From assembly GCF_024448895.1 (NCBI RefSeq), contig NZ_JAMOIC010000010.1:111199-175198 (forward strand): a stretch of 64,000 nt of DNA, given 5' to 3'. The stretch is from Stutzerimonas stutzeri. GTDB lineage: Bacteria > Pseudomonadota > Gammaproteobacteria > Pseudomonadales > Pseudomonadaceae. The number at the start of each line of letters is the position of its first letter. The stretch's first letter is position 1. A model generated the notes under the pieces. The model was not told the DNA's origin and did no database searches. It worked only from the letters and a program-made list of their open reading frames with translations. Below, piece by piece: positions 19,202-29,764 of the stretch. The translations under genes and the position numbers were made by a program.

Positions 19202-20322
19202 GATTCATCTTCCAGCACATCAAGAAGGGCTTGCCCCATTCGTTCGCGACGCCAACCTCGCAGCGAATCAGGCAACGCATAGGGACCATCCGGATATCCG
19301 GACTTCAACAAGGCTTCGAGCACTTTCTTGCGCAGCATCAGTTCCGGAGCGATATCCATGACTTGAGCTTTCTGCTGGCCGACCGCGCGTAGCTTCTTCA
19401 ACAAACCCGACGCATCGAGCGGCAATGGCTCAGGCAGTGCCTCCGGCCAGTCCTGCTCGGGTGTCGCGGCTGCGGTACGGATCAACTCGAGTAGCGTTTC
19501 GCCATCCTGGCGCACCGTGCGCGGATGCATGTCGTCAATACGCGCCAGGCTGACCAGGTCGGCTGGCTGGCTTCGCGCAAGCGGCCACAAGCTGTGCTCG
19601 CGCAAGACCCGGTTACGAGGCTGATTTCGCGCCCGCGCCTGCCGCTCACGCCACGCGGTCAGGACCCGAAGCACCGCAAGCTGCCTGGGCTTCAGACGCC
19701 AGGCCTGCTTGACCTCTCGATAGGCTTCATCGGGATCGATTTCACGCTGCAGATTGGCAACCAACTCGTCACCATCTTCCAAAACCCAGGCCTGCTTCTC
19801 CTCGGACAATTTCGGCAGCAATGCTTCGTAAAGCTCGGCTAGATGCTGGGCATCCTCCGCCGCGTAACGCACCTGCATCTCGCTCAGCGGCCGCTGCAGC
19901 CAGTCCGAACGCGTCTCGCCCTTGGGCAGTTCGATATCCAGCACGCTCTGCACAAGCCGGGAATAGCCCATGGAGAAACCGATATTCAGGTATCCGGCGG
20001 CAAGCTGGGTATCGAACAATGGCTTGGGCAGGCTGCCGGTCAAGCGCCAGAGGACTTCGAGATCCTCACTGCAGGCGTGCAGAACCTTTACCACTGACGG
20101 GTTATCCAGCAAGCCTGCGAAAGCACTCCAGTCAGAAATCCGCAACGGATCGATCAGATAGGCGCAACGCCCGTCGCCGACCTGAAGCAACGCGGCAATC
20201 GGGTAGAAGGTATCGACCCGCATGAACTCGGTATCCACCGCTACATAAGTCAGCTCGCGCCACTCGGCACAAAGGTGGGCCAGATGCGCATCGTCCAGCA
20301 CCCATTGAGTTTCGATGGCCAC
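19198..20322 (-). CDS. rnd: Ribonuclease D
   Basis: A 374-residue 3'-5' exoribonuclease that trims tRNA 3' ends. The DEDD catalytic motifs are visible: [10 protein letters not shown] (motif I), the CSEDLEVLW region (motif II) and [13 protein letters not shown] (motif III). HRDC-type helical regions follow ([20 protein letters not shown]). It starts at a GTG at 20322, preceded by a near-perfect AAGGAGG; an upstream in-frame ATG would add 29 residues. Its stop overlaps ycgL. Confidence 0.95.
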   Translation of the reverse strand: MAIETQWVLDDAHLAHLCAEWRELTYVAVDTEFMRVDTFYPIAALLQVGDGRCAYLIDPLRISDWSAFAGLLDNPSVVKVLHACSEDLEVLWRLTGSLPKPLFDTQLAAGYLNIGFSMGYSRLVQSVLDIELPKGETRSDWLQRPLSEMQVRYAAEDAQHLAELYEALLPKLSEEKQAWVLEDGDELVANLQREIDPDEAYREVKQAWRLKPRQLAVLRVLTAWRERQARARNQPRNRVLREHSLWPLARSQPADLVSLARIDDMHPRTVRQDGETLLELIRTAAATPEQDWPEALPEPLPLDASGLLKKLRAVGQQKAQVMDIAPELMLRKKVLEALLKSGYPDGPYALPDSLRGWRRERMGQALLDVLEDES

Positions 20323-20471
20323 TAGGCCCTCCTTGTTGTTCGGTATTACGACCGGCGTGCGGGCGAAGAGGCGCGCAGTATATATCGCGCGTTGCAGTAA
20401 GCTGCGCACTCATCGGCGCGCCCGCGCCAGCCCGATACCGTTTCGTCCGACAATTCAGCCGGAGCCCAACC

Positions 20472-21338
20472 ATGTCACTTGCTCAACTGATCGACGCTAC
20501 CGAACTGTCCGCAAGAGTTAGCGAACCTCAGCTCAGAATTCTGGACTGCCGGTTCTCGCTTGATGACGCCAACTACGGCCGACGCAGTTTCGCGGAGGCG
20601 CATATTCCGGGCGCGCTATTTATCGATCTCGAGAAGGACCTGTCCGGCCCCGTAACTCCTGGACACACCGGCCGGCACCCACTGCCCGAGCCGACACACC
20701 TGATAAGTCGGCTGCGCGCCGCAGGCCTGAACGACGACAGCGAAGTAGTGCTCTACGATGACGGCTCCGGCGCCTTCGCGGCCAAGGCCTGGTGGCTGCT
20801 GGCATGGTTGGGCAAACGCAACGGCGTATACCTGCTCGACGGTGGCCTGAAAGCCTGGAGAGACGCCAACGGCGCAATGACAGCCGACACACCAGCGGTG
20901 GCACCCGGCGAATTCAGCGGCACACCTGACGACCGTATGGTAATCGATGCGCAGCAGCTCCTTGCGCAGCTGCAGCAACCCGATCTGACCTTGCTCGACG
21001 CCCGGGCACTGCCCCGCTTCCAGGGAAAGGAAGAACCCATCGACCCGATCGCCGGGCACATACCTGGCGCCCTTTGCGTCCCTTTCATCGAGAACCTGGA
21101 CGCCACGGGGCACTTTCTTTCGCCCGATGAACTTCGCTCGCGCTTCAGCGCGAAACTCGCAGGCCGCCCCGAGGCTTCGGCAGTGGCTTATTGCGGATCT
21201 GGGGTGACGGCCTGTCACAACTTATTCGCCATGTGTCTCGCCGGGTTGCCGCTGGCCAGACTCTACCCGGGTTCGTGGAGCGAATGGATCACCGCGCCCG
21301 AACGTCCGGTCACTTCTCACGCCCAACTAGGTGACTAA
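20472..21338 (+). CDS. sseA: 3-mercaptopyruvate-type sulfurtransferase (double rhodanese)
   Basis: A 288-residue tandem rhodanese. The inactive N-terminal domain (about residues 5-125) includes DANYGRRSFAEAHIPGALFIDLE. The catalytic C-terminal domain holds the active-site loop YCGSGVTACHN; CG[SA]GVT is the mercaptopyruvate sulfurtransferase form, whereas CRKGVT marks thiosulfate sulfurtransferases. It would transfer sulfur from 3-mercaptopyruvate to an acceptor thiol. It is divergent from rnd and is a single-gene unit. Confidence 0.9.
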   Translation: MSLAQLIDATELSARVSEPQLRILDCRFSLDDANYGRRSFAEAHIPGALFIDLEKDLSGPVTPGHTGRHPLPEPTHLISRLRAAGLNDDSEVVLYDDGSGAFAAKAWWLLAWLGKRNGVYLLDGGLKAWRDANGAMTADTPAVAPGEFSGTPDDRMVIDAQQLLAQLQQPDLTLLDARALPRFQGKEEPIDPIAGHIPGALCVPFIENLDATGHFLSPDELRSRFSAKLAGRPEASAVAYCGSGVTACHNLFAMCLAGLPLARLYPGSWSEWITAPERPVTSHAQLGD

Positions 21339-21489
21339 GGGGTCGAATCTCGTCTTTCCGGTTTTATCGCGTATTCGGGGAGGTATCGCCGCCGATCGTC
21401 GTTATTAACGAAAAATTGCACTCTTTCGTTTGCGAGCGATCGGCGAAGCTTGATAGGGTCCGAGCCGCTTTTTCCCCTGGAGTACAACA

Positions 21490-22776
21490 ATGAAAACAAC
21501 ATGGTTGAAGACCGCGATCGCAGTAGCCGCTGGCGCCCTTTCCACTCAGGCCCTGGCCGCCGGTTTCGCCCTCAATGAGCAAAGCATCAGCAGCATGGGC
21601 ACCTCGTTCGCTGGTCGCTCCTCTTCCGCCGATGACGCCACCACCCTGTTCGGCAACCCTGCCGGCATGTCGCGCCTCAAGCGTGAGGAAGTCAGCTTCG
21701 GGATGGCTGCGATTAGTGCAAGCACGGATATCAAGAACACCAGCAGCTTCCCGGCGGGTGGCAGCAATGACGGCGACATGGTGCCGTTCACAGCCGTTCC
21801 GATGGGCTACTACGTCAAGCCGCTGGATGATAAGTGGGCTGTGGGCGTAGGCCTCTACGTGCCGTTTGGCCTGATCAGCGATTATGAGAACGGCTTTCAG
21901 GGCCGGTACTTTGGCGACTACAGTGAAGTTCGCGTTATCACAGTACAGCCCACTGTCAGCTATCGGTTCAACGATCAATTGTCGATCGGCTTTGGTCCGA
22001 CCATCAACCGCATCGACGGCAAGCTGGAAAGCGCCTCGCTGAGCCGTTTCACGCCGGGGACCAATGACGGTCGAGTCAAGGTTGAGGGTGACGATACGGC
22101 GCTGGGCTTCAATGCCGGCGTTCTGTACGAATTCTCTCCAAGTACTCGTGCGGGCGTCACTTATCGCTCCAAGGTGAAGTACAAGCTTGAAGGTGACACC
22201 AAGCTCTCGGGCGCAGGCTTCGACCAATTCGCAGCCATTGGATTGCAGGCCTCCGGAAAATACGACGCATCACTGAAGCTCGATACGCCTGAGTCGGTCG
22301 ACATGTCGGTCACCCACGACGTTAATGACCAGTGGACTGTTTACGCTGGCGCCATGTGGACGCGCTGGAGTCGGTTCGAAGAGATCAGGATCGAGAACGC
22401 TGGCATTCCTGGCCCGCTGCAGCCAAGCCTCGCTCCTATTATCGAAGAGCAGGAATGGCACGACACCTGGTCCTATGCCATCGGCACAGCCTACAAGCTG
22501 AATAAAGAGTGGACACTGCGCACCGGCCTCGCCTTTGATCAAAGCCCCACCAACAATACCCATCGCTCGCCGCGCATTCCGACAGGTGATCGTACCGCTG
22601 TCAGCCTGGGCTTAGGTTGGAACCCAACGGATGACGTCACTGTAGACCTGGCTTACTCATACCTATGGGAAGAGGAAGTGTCGGTTCAACGCGCCAATGC
22701 AACACGTGGCGTCTACAACGCCAACTACGAAAACAGCGCCCATGGTTTCGGTGCTGCAATGACCTACCGCTTCTGA
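21490..22776 (+). CDS. FadL/OmpP1-family outer membrane transporter
   Basis: A 428-residue outer membrane beta-barrel. A signal peptide (IAVAAGALSTQALAA) precedes a mature N-terminus GFALNEQSISSMGTSFAGRSSSADDATTLFGNPAGMSRL, the FadL hatch-domain signature. The chain ends in aromatic TYRF, as in barrel-assembly substrates. It probably imports hydrophobic substrates such as long-chain fatty acids; the natural substrate cannot be told from sequence. It stands alone, with a palindromic hairpin after its stop. Confidence 0.92.
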   Translation: MKTTWLKTAIAVAAGALSTQALAAGFALNEQSISSMGTSFAGRSSSADDATTLFGNPAGMSRLKREEVSFGMAAISASTDIKNTSSFPAGGSNDGDMVPFTAVPMGYYVKPLDDKWAVGVGLYVPFGLISDYENGFQGRYFGDYSEVRVITVQPTVSYRFNDQLSIGFGPTINRIDGKLESASLSRFTPGTNDGRVKVEGDDTALGFNAGVLYEFSPSTRAGVTYRSKVKYKLEGDTKLSGAGFDQFAAIGLQASGKYDASLKLDTPESVDMSVTHDVNDQWTVYAGAMWTRWSRFEEIRIENAGIPGPLQPSLAPIIEEQEWHDTWSYAIGTAYKLNKEWTLRTGLAFDQSPTNNTHRSPRIPTGDRTAVSLGLGWNPTDDVTVDLAYSYLWEEEVSVQRANATRGVYNANYENSAHGFGAAMTYRF

Positions 22777-22784
22777 TACACCCC

Positions 22785-22806
22785 GCCCCGACCGCTCGGT
22801 CGGGGC
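22785..22806. terminator. Hairpin between fadL-like and glutathione peroxidase genes
   Basis: GCCCCGACCG-CT-CGGTCGGGGC is a perfect palindrome placed between two convergent genes. There is no strong T-run on either side, so it may act as a shared weak terminator. Confidence 0.6.
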
Positions 22807-22816
22807 ACTCTCTCCG

Positions 22817-23365
22817 CTATTTCGCCAACGCTTTCTCCACGGCAGCGATCAGCTTTGGATCATCCGGCTCTACCTTGCTGGAAAAGTAATCCACGACTTG
22901 CCCGTTTCGGTCGACCACGTACTTGTAGAAATTCCAACGTGGCGCGCCTCCTGCCTGCTTGGCCAGCTCCTTGAACAGCGGTGTCGCATCGCTGCCCCGT
23001 ACCGGTTGCGTTTGAGCCATTGGGAACGTCACGCCGAAATTGACGTAGCAGACCTCGGCCGTTTCAGCCGCGTCATCAGACTCCTGAAAAAAGTCATCGG
23101 AGGGCACCCCAAGCACCGCCAGGCCGTCGTCCTTGTAACGCTGGTAAAGCGCTTCCAAACCTTTGAACTGCGGAGCGAAGCCGCAAAAGCTCGCCGTATT
23201 GACCACCACCAGCGCCTTGCCATGAAACTGCTCGCACAGGTTGATGGTTTCCTTCGATCGCAGCTTCGGCAGCTCATGATCGAGCAACGCTGCGCATTGT
23301 TCCGCCGCTACGGGCCCGGCCATCAGTGACAGGGCGAGCGAGGCAGCAAGCAATTTGAATTTCAT
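22817..23365 (-). CDS. Exported glutathione peroxidase-family protein
   Basis: A 182-residue thiol peroxidase fold with a signal peptide ([20 protein letters not shown]). The peroxidatic cysteine is in NTASFCGF (about Cys61), followed by FPMAQT and [12 protein letters not shown], which carry the conserved Gln/Trp/Asn positions. With a signal peptide it would detoxify peroxides in the periplasm, probably using thioredoxin-like donors rather than glutathione. The ATG at 23365 has GGAG upstream. It is divergent from modE. Confidence 0.9.
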   Translation of the reverse strand: MKFKLLAASLALSLMAGPVAAEQCAALLDHELPKLRSKETINLCEQFHGKALVVVNTASFCGFAPQFKGLEALYQRYKDDGLAVLGVPSDDFFQESDDAAETAEVCYVNFGVTFPMAQTQPVRGSDATPLFKELAKQAGGAPRWNFYKYVVDRNGQVVDYFSSKVEPDDPKLIAAVEKALAK

Positions 23366-23460
23366 GAAAAAAGCTCCAGGCGGGATCGGAGCCAAGCTAC
23401 TCCCCGTCAGCGGTAGAGACAACGCCTGACTGACCCGGCGCCGGTTACCAATTCAGATCT

Positions 23461-23484
23461 CGCTATATACAAGTCTATATAGCG
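23461..23484. promoter_or_regulatory. ModE operator upstream of modEABC
   Basis: CGCTATATA-CAAGTC-TATATAGCG is a perfect 9+9 bp palindrome with a 6-bp spacer, the classical ModE box. It lies 37 bp upstream of the modE start codon. It implies that molybdate-loaded ModE represses its own operon together with modABC. The divergent glutathione peroxidase gene starts about 100 bp away and may be unaffected. Confidence 0.92.
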
Positions 23485-23520
23485 CTTGCCAGAATGCCCG
23501 CTTACGTCCTGGAGCCTGAA

Positions 23521-24336
23521 ATGACCGACTCCAAACAACACATTGAACCGTTGCGCATCGACGGCCAGCTCTGGTTCAACCGCGGCGAGAAAGGCTATCT
23601 CGGCGGAAAACGCATCGAGCTACTGGTTCAGATCGAGGCGACCGGTTCGATCACCCGCGCGGCGAAAGCGGTCAAGCTCAGCTACAAGGCAGCCTGGGAT
23701 GCAGTCGACGCGATGAATAATTTATCCGAGCGTCCGTTGGTGATGCGCGCTGCCGGCGGTGCAAAGGGTGGCGGCACGCAGCTGACCGACTTCGGCCGGG
23801 AGATGCTGCACGTATGGCAACGCATGCAGCACGAATACGAGCGATTCCTTGCGCACGTTGCGCAGGGGATCGACGGGTTCGAGGACATCGACAAGCTACT
23901 CAGGGCGATCGCCATGAAAACCAGTGCACGCAATCAGTTTCGAGGCTGCATAACGCAGCTCGAGAAAGGCGCAGTGAACGGCACTGTCAGTCTGGACATC
24001 GGGCATGGCCAGACGATCACCGCCACCCTGACGAACGACAGTATCGATGAACTGCAACTTGCACGGGGCAAGACTGCCATGGCGCTAATAAAAGCCAGCT
24101 TCGTGCTGCTGTCGCCCGATCCGGACGTGAAGATCAGTGCGCGCAATCGCCTCACAGGCACGATTAGCGGACTGACTCCGGGCGCCGTCAGCTGTGAGGT
24201 CAAGCTTCTGCTTCCGGGCAATCGCACGCTGGGCGCCGTCATCACCAATGAAAGTGCCGAGACACTTGGCCTGGCCATCGGTCAATCCTGCACCGCCTTG
24301 ATCAAGGCGTCGCATGTGATCATCGCCATTGATTGA
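23521..24336 (+). CDS. modE: Molybdate-responsive regulator ModE
   Basis: A 271-residue regulator with an N-terminal winged helix-turn-helix (about residues 20-120: GGKRIELLVQIEATGSITRAAKAVKLSYKAAWDAVDAMNN) and two C-terminal Mop/TOBE molybdate-binding repeats (about 130-197 and 203-271), each starting with SARN and a G-x-I segment. It represses molybdate uptake when molybdate is plentiful. The ATG at 23521 follows CTGGAG. It is the first gene of modEABC and 9 bp from modA. Confidence 0.95.
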   Translation: MTDSKQHIEPLRIDGQLWFNRGEKGYLGGKRIELLVQIEATGSITRAAKAVKLSYKAAWDAVDAMNNLSERPLVMRAAGGAKGGGTQLTDFGREMLHVWQRMQHEYERFLAHVAQGIDGFEDIDKLLRAIAMKTSARNQFRGCITQLEKGAVNGTVSLDIGHGQTITATLTNDSIDELQLARGKTAMALIKASFVLLSPDPDVKISARNRLTGTISGLTPGAVSCEVKLLLPGNRTLGAVITNESAETLGLAIGQSCTALIKASHVIIAID

Positions 24337-24345
24337 GGAGCGGCC

Positions 24346-25110
24346 GTGCAGCCCATTCGCCTGTTAGTCATCTCGCTGCTGATGGCCCTGCCCGTCACAA
24401 GCCAAGCGGACACATTGAGAGTCGCGGTCGCGTCAAACTTCAGCACGCCGATGCAGGAGATCGCTTCGCGATTCGAAGCGAAAAGCGGTCATCGCCTGCT
24501 GCTGTCACTGGGCTCGACCGGCAAGCTCTACGCGCAGATACGCAACGGTGCGCCCTTCGATTTGCTGCTGGCGGCCGACGACAAGGTGCCGGCGATACTG
24601 GAACGCGATGGCCAGGCTGTTCCGGACACGCGCTTCACCTACGCGATAGGTACTTTGGTGCTCTGGTCGGCGCGGGAGGATTACGTGGATAACCGGGGCG
24701 CCGTGCTGGGTGAGGACTCATTCAAGCATCTCGCGCTGGCGAACCCCAAGACGGCACCCTACGGAACTGCCGCTCTGGCAACACTCGAAAACCTCGGCCT
24801 CGACCAGACCCTGCGTGGCAAATTGGTGCAGGGGGAAAACATTGCCCAAGCCCACCAGTTCGTTGCCAGCGGGAATGCGGAGCTGGGCTTCGTTGCGCTG
24901 TCACAGGTGCTCGATAGAGGAGGCTCGATCACTACCGGCTCGGCCTGGGTGGTACCCGCAGAGCTCCACTCCCCGATCCGCCAGGATGCCGTGCTGCTGA
25001 CAAACGCCAGTGACAGCGAGGCCGCGCGCGACCTGCTGGCCTTTCTAAAAAGTGAAGAAGTCGCTGCCATCATCAAGGCTTACGGCTACAACCGGAGCGA
25101 GGCCCGCTGA
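24346..25110 (+). CDS. modA: Molybdate-binding periplasmic protein ModA
   Basis: A 254-residue ABC-transporter binding protein. A short signal peptide ([18 protein letters not shown]) precedes the mature start [19 protein letters not shown], typical of ModA. Oxyanion-contact motifs [12 protein letters not shown] and KTAPYGTAA are present. It starts at a GTG with GGAG upstream and shares the final base of its TGA stop codon with the modB ATG. It delivers molybdate to ModBC for cofactor synthesis, which NapA in this window needs. Confidence 0.95.
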   Translation: MQPIRLLVISLLMALPVTSQADTLRVAVASNFSTPMQEIASRFEAKSGHRLLLSLGSTGKLYAQIRNGAPFDLLLAADDKVPAILERDGQAVPDTRFTYAIGTLVLWSAREDYVDNRGAVLGEDSFKHLALANPKTAPYGTAALATLENLGLDQTLRGKLVQGENIAQAHQFVASGNAELGFVALSQVLDRGGSITTGSAWVVPAELHSPIRQDAVLLTNASDSEAARDLLAFLKSEEVAAIIKAYGYNRSEAR

Positions 25111-25790
25111 TGCCTCTGGACGATGCCGCGCTGGCGGCGATCTGGCTGACGCTGAAACTTGCCAGCGTGACTACCCTGATTTTGCTCGTTATCGGGACGC
25201 CCATTGCATGGTGGCTTGCACGTACCCGCTCACGGCTCAAGGGCCCTATCGCCGCCGTAGTGGCGCTTCCCCTGGTGCTTCCGCCAAGCGTCCTGGGGTT
25301 CTACCTGCTGGTTGCGATGGGCCCTAACGGCCCTGTCGGCCAGCTGACACAGTCTGTTGGCCTCGGTCTTCTGCCCTTCACCTTTGCCGGGCTGGTAGTG
25401 GGGTCGGTGTTCTATTCGATGCCGTTCGTGGTGCAGCCGCTGCATAACGCCTTCGAAGCCATTGGTGACCGCCCGCTTGAAGCTGCGGCCACTTTGCGAG
25501 CCGGGCCGCTGGACAGCTTTTTTACCGTCGTGCTGCCCCTGGCACGGCCAGGCTTCGTTACTGCAAGCATTCTTGGATTCGCTCACACCGTCGGCGAGTT
25601 TGGCGTGGTGCTGATGATAGGCGGCAATATCCCCGAGAAGACTCGCGTCCTCTCGGTACAGATCTATGACCATGTCGAAGCCATGGAGTACGCCCAGGCG
25701 CACTGGCTCTCAGGCGGAATGCTGCTGTTTTCATTTCTCGTGCTGCTGGCGCTCTATGGCAGTCGCCTCCGAATGGGGTGGCGCGGATGA
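25110..25790 (+). CDS. modB: Molybdate ABC transporter permease ModB
   Basis: A 226-residue inner-membrane permease with about five hydrophobic helices. The ABC-coupling EAA loop appears as [26 protein letters not shown], and the C-terminal region has [20 protein letters not shown], characteristic of ModB/CysT-type permeases. It forms the membrane channel with ModC. Its start overlaps the modA stop and its stop overlaps modC by 4 bp. Confidence 0.95.
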   Translation: MPLDDAALAAIWLTLKLASVTTLILLVIGTPIAWWLARTRSRLKGPIAAVVALPLVLPPSVLGFYLLVAMGPNGPVGQLTQSVGLGLLPFTFAGLVVGSVFYSMPFVVQPLHNAFEAIGDRPLEAAATLRAGPLDSFFTVVLPLARPGFVTASILGFAHTVGEFGVVLMIGGNIPEKTRVLSVQIYDHVEAMEYAQAHWLSGGMLLFSFLVLLALYGSRLRMGWRG

Positions 25791-26878
25791 GCAGCAGCCC
25801 GAGCGGCATCCAGGCAGCGCTTCGTCTCGATCATCCAGGCTTTTCCCTGGAGGTGAGCTTGCAGATGCCGGGCCGCGGCGTCACAGCGCTCTTCGGTCCT
25901 TCCGGATCTGGCAAGACCAGCTGTCTTCGGTGTATCGCCGGCCTGGAAAACACTGCTACAGGAATCTTGGAGGTGAATGGCGAGTGTTGGCAGGATTCAA
26001 GTCGCGGGATATTCGTGCCGCCGCATAAACGCGCCATCGGCTACGTGTTTCAGGATGCCAATCTATTCGCGCACCTATCGGTCAAAGCCAATCTCGAGTT
26101 CGGCATGAAGCGCATCTGTGCCCAGCAACGGCTGGTCGCCTGGGGCCAGGCGATCGAACTATTAGGCATCGGACATCTGCTGGAGCGTATGCCGGATCGG
26201 CTCTCTGGGGGCGAGCGTCAACGGGTCGGCATAGCCCGCGCGCTGCTCACCAGTCCAGACTTGCTATTGATGGACGAACCTCTCGCCGCTCTCGACATGA
26301 AACGCAAACAGGAAATCCTCCCGTATCTGGAGCGTATGCACGATGAACTGGACATCCCGCTGCTCTATGTCAGCCACGCGCCGGATGAAGTCGCCCGGCT
26401 GGCCGACTATCTAGTTCTGCTCGAGGAAGGCCAGGTAGTTGCTCAGGGCGGATTGCACCAAACTCTTGCTCGTCTGGATCTGCCCACCGCGTTCAGCGAG
26501 GATGCGGGGGTGGTCGTCGAATCAGTGATCGCCGGGCACGACCCGGCTTATCACCTCAGCCGGCTGACCTTTGCCGGCGGCGAAGTGCTGGTAGCGCAAC
26601 GGCACGAAGCGGTTGGGCATCGGTTGCGCTTCCGGGTCCACGCACGGGACGTCAGCCTCACGCTGGAGCGGGCAGAAGGGACCAGCATCAGCAACCTGCT
26701 ACCGGTATGTGTCGAAGAGATCGTTACAGCCGATACGCCGGCCCACGTGCTGGTCCGCCTAAGTGCACAGACCACCCCGCTGCTGGCGCGCATTACCCGC
26801 CGTTCGGCTGATCAACTTGGCATCGCAGTGGGCAAGCGCCTCTGGGCGCAGATAAAGACAGTCGCACTGCTGGGCTGA
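25787..26878 (+). CDS. modC: Molybdate ABC transporter ATPase ModC
   Basis: A 363-residue ATPase. Walker A is GPSGSGKT, the Q-loop lies in YVFQDANLF, the ABC signature is [15 protein letters not shown] and Walker B is [12 protein letters not shown], followed by the H-switch region [11 protein letters not shown]-terminal Mop/TOBE domain (about residues 290-355) would sense molybdate. The start at 25787 (ATGA overlap with modB) is preferred over a GTG at 25778. It ends the modEABC operon and is convergent with cobS. Confidence 0.95.
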   Translation: MSSSPSGIQAALRLDHPGFSLEVSLQMPGRGVTALFGPSGSGKTSCLRCIAGLENTATGILEVNGECWQDSSRGIFVPPHKRAIGYVFQDANLFAHLSVKANLEFGMKRICAQQRLVAWGQAIELLGIGHLLERMPDRLSGGERQRVGIARALLTSPDLLLMDEPLAALDMKRKQEILPYLERMHDELDIPLLYVSHAPDEVARLADYLVLLEEGQVVAQGGLHQTLARLDLPTAFSEDAGVVVESVIAGHDPAYHLSRLTFAGGEVLVAQRHEAVGHRLRFRVHARDVSLTLERAEGTSISNLLPVCVEEIVTADTPAHVLVRLSAQTTPLLARITRRSADQLGIAVGKRLWAQIKTVALLG

Positions 26879-26887
26879 GACTGCTGA

Positions 26888-27619
26888 CTAGCCCAGCAAC
26901 GCCAGCCCGACCAGCACCGTACATTCCACCAGTTCAAGCAACGCGCCCGCCGTGTCGCCCGTAGTGCCGCCTAATCGCCGGCACATGCTGCGGCGGACCA
27001 GCCAGGCCGTACAAAAAGCAATGACCAACGCCGCCCAGCCCAAATTGCCGGCCAATAGACAACCGAGCACCACAATCACCAATACAACGCGAACACCTGT
27101 GCGCGGCATATGTGCGGAAAGCGCGTCGCCCAGCCCACCAGGTCGCACGTAGGGCGTAGTGAGAAATAGACCCAATAGTGCGCCGCGGCCCACCAGCGGA
27201 ACGATCAGCAATGCCAGCAGATATCCGCTTTGGAGTAGCGCAAGCAGCGCTACGAATTTGAGCAGCAGCAGAAGCACCAGCACGGTGACGGCGATCGGCC
27301 CGCTGCGTGGGTCCTTCATGATTGCCAGGGTGCGTTCTCGATCCCCGAATCCGCCGAGCCAGGCATCAGCGCTGTCCGCCAAGCCGTCCAGATGCAGAGC
27401 GCCGGTCAAGCCGACCCACGCGGTCAGCACCAGCGCTGCCTGCAAGGGCGCCGCCGCGTGCGCCGTTACCAACGCGAATAGCCAGAGCATGCCGCCGAGC
27501 AGTAATCCAACCAGCGGGTAATAGAGAAGAGACTTGCCGAGCTCGTGCGGCTCGGGCATGCCGCGCAGGCGAACCGGGATACAGGTGAGGAACTGCAGCG
27601 CGATCAGGAAGGACTGCAT
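26888..27619 (-). CDS. cobS: Adenosylcobinamide-GDP ribazoletransferase (cobalamin synthase)
   Basis: A 243-residue polytopic membrane enzyme that joins adenosylcobinamide-GDP to alpha-ribazole (or its phosphate), the last joining step of B12 synthesis. Family motifs are visible: [14 protein letters not shown] at the N-terminus and LHLDGLADSADAWLGGFGDRERTLAIMKDPRSGPIAV, which holds the acidic catalytic residues. It is named cobV in other schemes. It is the last gene of the cobalamin cluster and overlaps the phosphatase gene by 16 bp. Confidence 0.95.
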   Translation of the reverse strand: MQSFLIALQFLTCIPVRLRGMPEPHELGKSLLYYPLVGLLLGGMLWLFALVTAHAAAPLQAALVLTAWVGLTGALHLDGLADSADAWLGGFGDRERTLAIMKDPRSGPIAVTVLVLLLLLKFVALLALLQSGYLLALLIVPLVGRGALLGLFLTTPYVRPGGLGDALSAHMPRTGVRVVLVIVVLGCLLAGNLGWAALVIAFCTAWLVRRSMCRRLGGTTGDTAGALLELVECTVLVGLALLG

Positions 27620-28197
27620 CGTTCTTCCAGCCAGAGCGTGGCGTCGTTGAAGCCGGTTCTGATTCCGAACAGGTCACCGTGGCCCACTTCGACCTGTAGC
27701 AACTGCTCGCGCGGCAGCCCCCGCGCCTGGGCCAGCAGCAGACGCATGACGCCACCGTGGGTGACCAGCAGCACACGCTCGCCAGGGCAGCGATCGATCA
27801 GCCGCTCGATGCCTTTGAGTATGCGAGCCTCGAATATCGCGACAGGCTCGCCACCGGGCGGCGTGAAGCCATAGGGGTCGCTCCAGAACCGACCCAGGGC
27901 TTCGCTGTGATCAACCATCAGGTCGGCGGGGCTGCGCCCTTCCCATTCGCCAAAATTCAGTTCGCGAAAGTCGGGCTCGAACTCAAGCGCCAATTGGTGT
28001 TGGGCGGCAAGCTCGGCGGCGAAGTCCGCGCAACGACGCAGCGGCGAGCTGACGATCCGGTCCCACGGCCCTTGATCAACGACTGCCGCGCGCATCTGCT
28101 GCCAACCCAACTCGGTAAGTGCGTCGTCCAAACGTCCGCGAAAACCACCGCCGGATACGGTCTCGCCATGGCGCAGCAGATCAAGATGTACGCTCAT
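27604..28197 (-). CDS. cobC: Histidine phosphatase, alpha-ribazole phosphatase type
   Basis: A 197-residue phosphoglycerate-mutase-like phosphatase. [15 protein letters not shown] carries the catalytic histidine, and the other core residues appear in [15 protein letters not shown] and [12 protein letters not shown]. In B12 synthesis it would remove phosphate from alpha-ribazole-5'-phosphate or adenosylcobalamin-5'-phosphate. Its start overlaps the cobT stop by 4 bp. Position in the cluster supports the specific assignment over a generic phosphatase. Confidence 0.88.
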   Translation of the reverse strand: MSVHLDLLRHGETVSGGGFRGRLDDALTELGWQQMRAAVVDQGPWDRIVSSPLRRCADFAAELAAQHQLALEFEPDFRELNFGEWEGRSPADLMVDHSEALGRFWSDPYGFTPPGGEPVAIFEARILKGIERLIDRCPGERVLLVTHGGVMRLLLAQARGLPREQLLQVEVGHGDLFGIRTGFNDATLWLEERCSPS

Positions 28198-29246
28198 GAA
28201 TGTTTAGCCGCGACGGCGGCTTCCTCGAAGGTCGCCATCCCGTCGTGCAACGCACACGCCATTTGCAATAGCGGAACCGCCAGTGCTGCACCGCTGCCTT
28301 CGCCCAAGCGTAAGTCGAGATCCAGCAAGGGCTGGGCATTCATCGCCGCCAGCACGGCGGTATGCCCGGGTTCAGCGGAGCGGTGGGCGAACAGCAGCCA
28401 GTCACGAGCGGCGGGATTCAGCCGTACGGCGCAAAGCGCGGCAACGCTGCATATGAAACCGTCGACCAGCGCGACGATGCCCTGTTGCGCACACGCGATA
28501 TAGGCGCCGGTGAGTGCCGCTAATTCAAAGCCACCCAGCCGCTGCATCCACTCGCACGTATCGTGGGGGCCTGCATGAAGCGCCAAGGCACGTTCGATTA
28601 CAGCGCATTTGTGCGCGACGCCGGCAGCGTCCAGCCCGGTTCCGGGTCCGGCCAACTCCTGCGGCGCGCAGTTGAGCAAGGCACAGGCCAGGGCTGCTGC
28701 GGTGGTGGTATTGCCGATACCCATCTCTCCACCAATGAACAGTTCGGTTCGCTGCAGCCCTGCCCGTTCCGCGCTGTCACGTCCGGCCTGCATGGCGCGA
28801 AGGCAGATTTCCGCACTCATAGCCGGCTCCTTGGAGAAATTGCGGGTACCGGGCCCCAATCCAAGGTGCCGCACCCGTGGCAAGGGTTGCAACGGAACAG
28901 CGGTGCCCAGATCGATCACCTCCAGCTCTGCCCTGAGCTGGCGGGCCAGTACGCTGATCGCCGCGCCGCCATTGACGAAGTTACCGAGCATCTGACCGGT
29001 GACCGACTGTGGATATGCCGAGATACCTTCTTCGGCAACGCCATGATCGCCAGCGAAAATGGAGATCCACAGATGCTCCAATGTGGGTCGCTCGCGGCGT
29101 TGCAGTGCGGCCAGCTGCGGCACCAATGCTTCAACGCGGCCCAGCGCGCCTGCCGGCTTGGTCAACTGCACATTCCGCTGTTGCGCCGCCTGCCGGGCCG
29201 ATTCGTCCGGCAACTGGCAGGCCTCCAGCCACCATTGCGTGTTCAA
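28194..29246 (-). CDS. cobT: Nicotinate-nucleotide:dimethylbenzimidazole phosphoribosyltransferase
   Basis: A 350-residue enzyme that activates 5,6-dimethylbenzimidazole to alpha-ribazole-phosphate. Diagnostic segments are [38 protein letters not shown] and the late [16 protein letters not shown], with the catalytic glutamate of the family. It uses the base made by BluB, which is also in this cluster. It overlaps cobC and cobU by 4 bp each. Confidence 0.95.
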   Translation of the reverse strand: MNTQWWLEACQLPDESARQAAQQRNVQLTKPAGALGRVEALVPQLAALQRRERPTLEHLWISIFAGDHGVAEEGISAYPQSVTGQMLGNFVNGGAAISVLARQLRAELEVIDLGTAVPLQPLPRVRHLGLGPGTRNFSKEPAMSAEICLRAMQAGRDSAERAGLQRTELFIGGEMGIGNTTTAAALACALLNCAPQELAGPGTGLDAAGVAHKCAVIERALALHAGPHDTCEWMQRLGGFELAALTGAYIACAQQGIVALVDGFICSVAALCAVRLNPAARDWLLFAHRSAEPGHTAVLAAMNAQPLLDLDLRLGEGSGAALAVPLLQMACALHDGMATFEEAAVAAKHS

Positions 29247-29764
29247 AGAGGGTCTCCTTTCAGGATCATGGGTAGCCCCGCCACGGTGAAGATCACGCGG
29301 TCGGCTCGTTCGGCCAGCGCCTGATGCAGCCAGCCCGCCTCGTCGACATAACGCCGGGTCAGCTCGCCCATGGGCACCACGCCCAGCCCGGTTTCGTTGC
29401 TGACCAGCAACAGGCGGCCCGGAAGGGCTTCAAAACACTCGAGCAAGGCGTCACGCTCCTCACCAAGACGCGCCGGGTCGTCCAGCATCAACAGATTGGT
29501 CAGCCAGAGGGTCAGGCAATCCACCAGGATGCAACGCTCGGCGTGTGCGTGTTCGCGCAAGGTCGACGCAAGGTGAACTGGCTCCTCCACCAAACCCCAA
29601 TCGCTGGGGCGCCGGGCACGGTGATGGGCGATGCGCTCGCTCATCTCGCCATCCAGTGGCTGGCTTGTGGCGATATAGGTAACCGCCAGACCGCTGTCGC
29701 GGGCAAGCCCCTCAGCAAGCCGGCTTTTGCCGGACCGTGCACCGCCGAGAATGAGCTCGATCAT
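29243..29764 (-). CDS. cobU: Adenosylcobinamide kinase / cobinamide-phosphate guanylyltransferase
   Basis: A 173-residue bifunctional enzyme. The P-loop [12 protein letters not shown] is at residues 7-18; the conserved [10 protein letters not shown] (with the GMP-accepting histidine region) and [13 protein letters not shown] complete the signature. It phosphorylates adenosylcobinamide and then transfers GMP to it, making the substrate of CobS. It is named cobP in other schemes. It overlaps neighbours by 4 bp on both sides. Confidence 0.95.
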   Translation of the reverse strand: MIELILGGARSGKSRLAEGLARDSGLAVTYIATSQPLDGEMSERIAHHRARRPSDWGLVEEPVHLASTLREHAHAERCILVDCLTLWLTNLLMLDDPARLGEERDALLECFEALPGRLLLVSNETGLGVVPMGELTRRYVDEAGWLHQALAERADRVIFTVAGLPMILKGDPL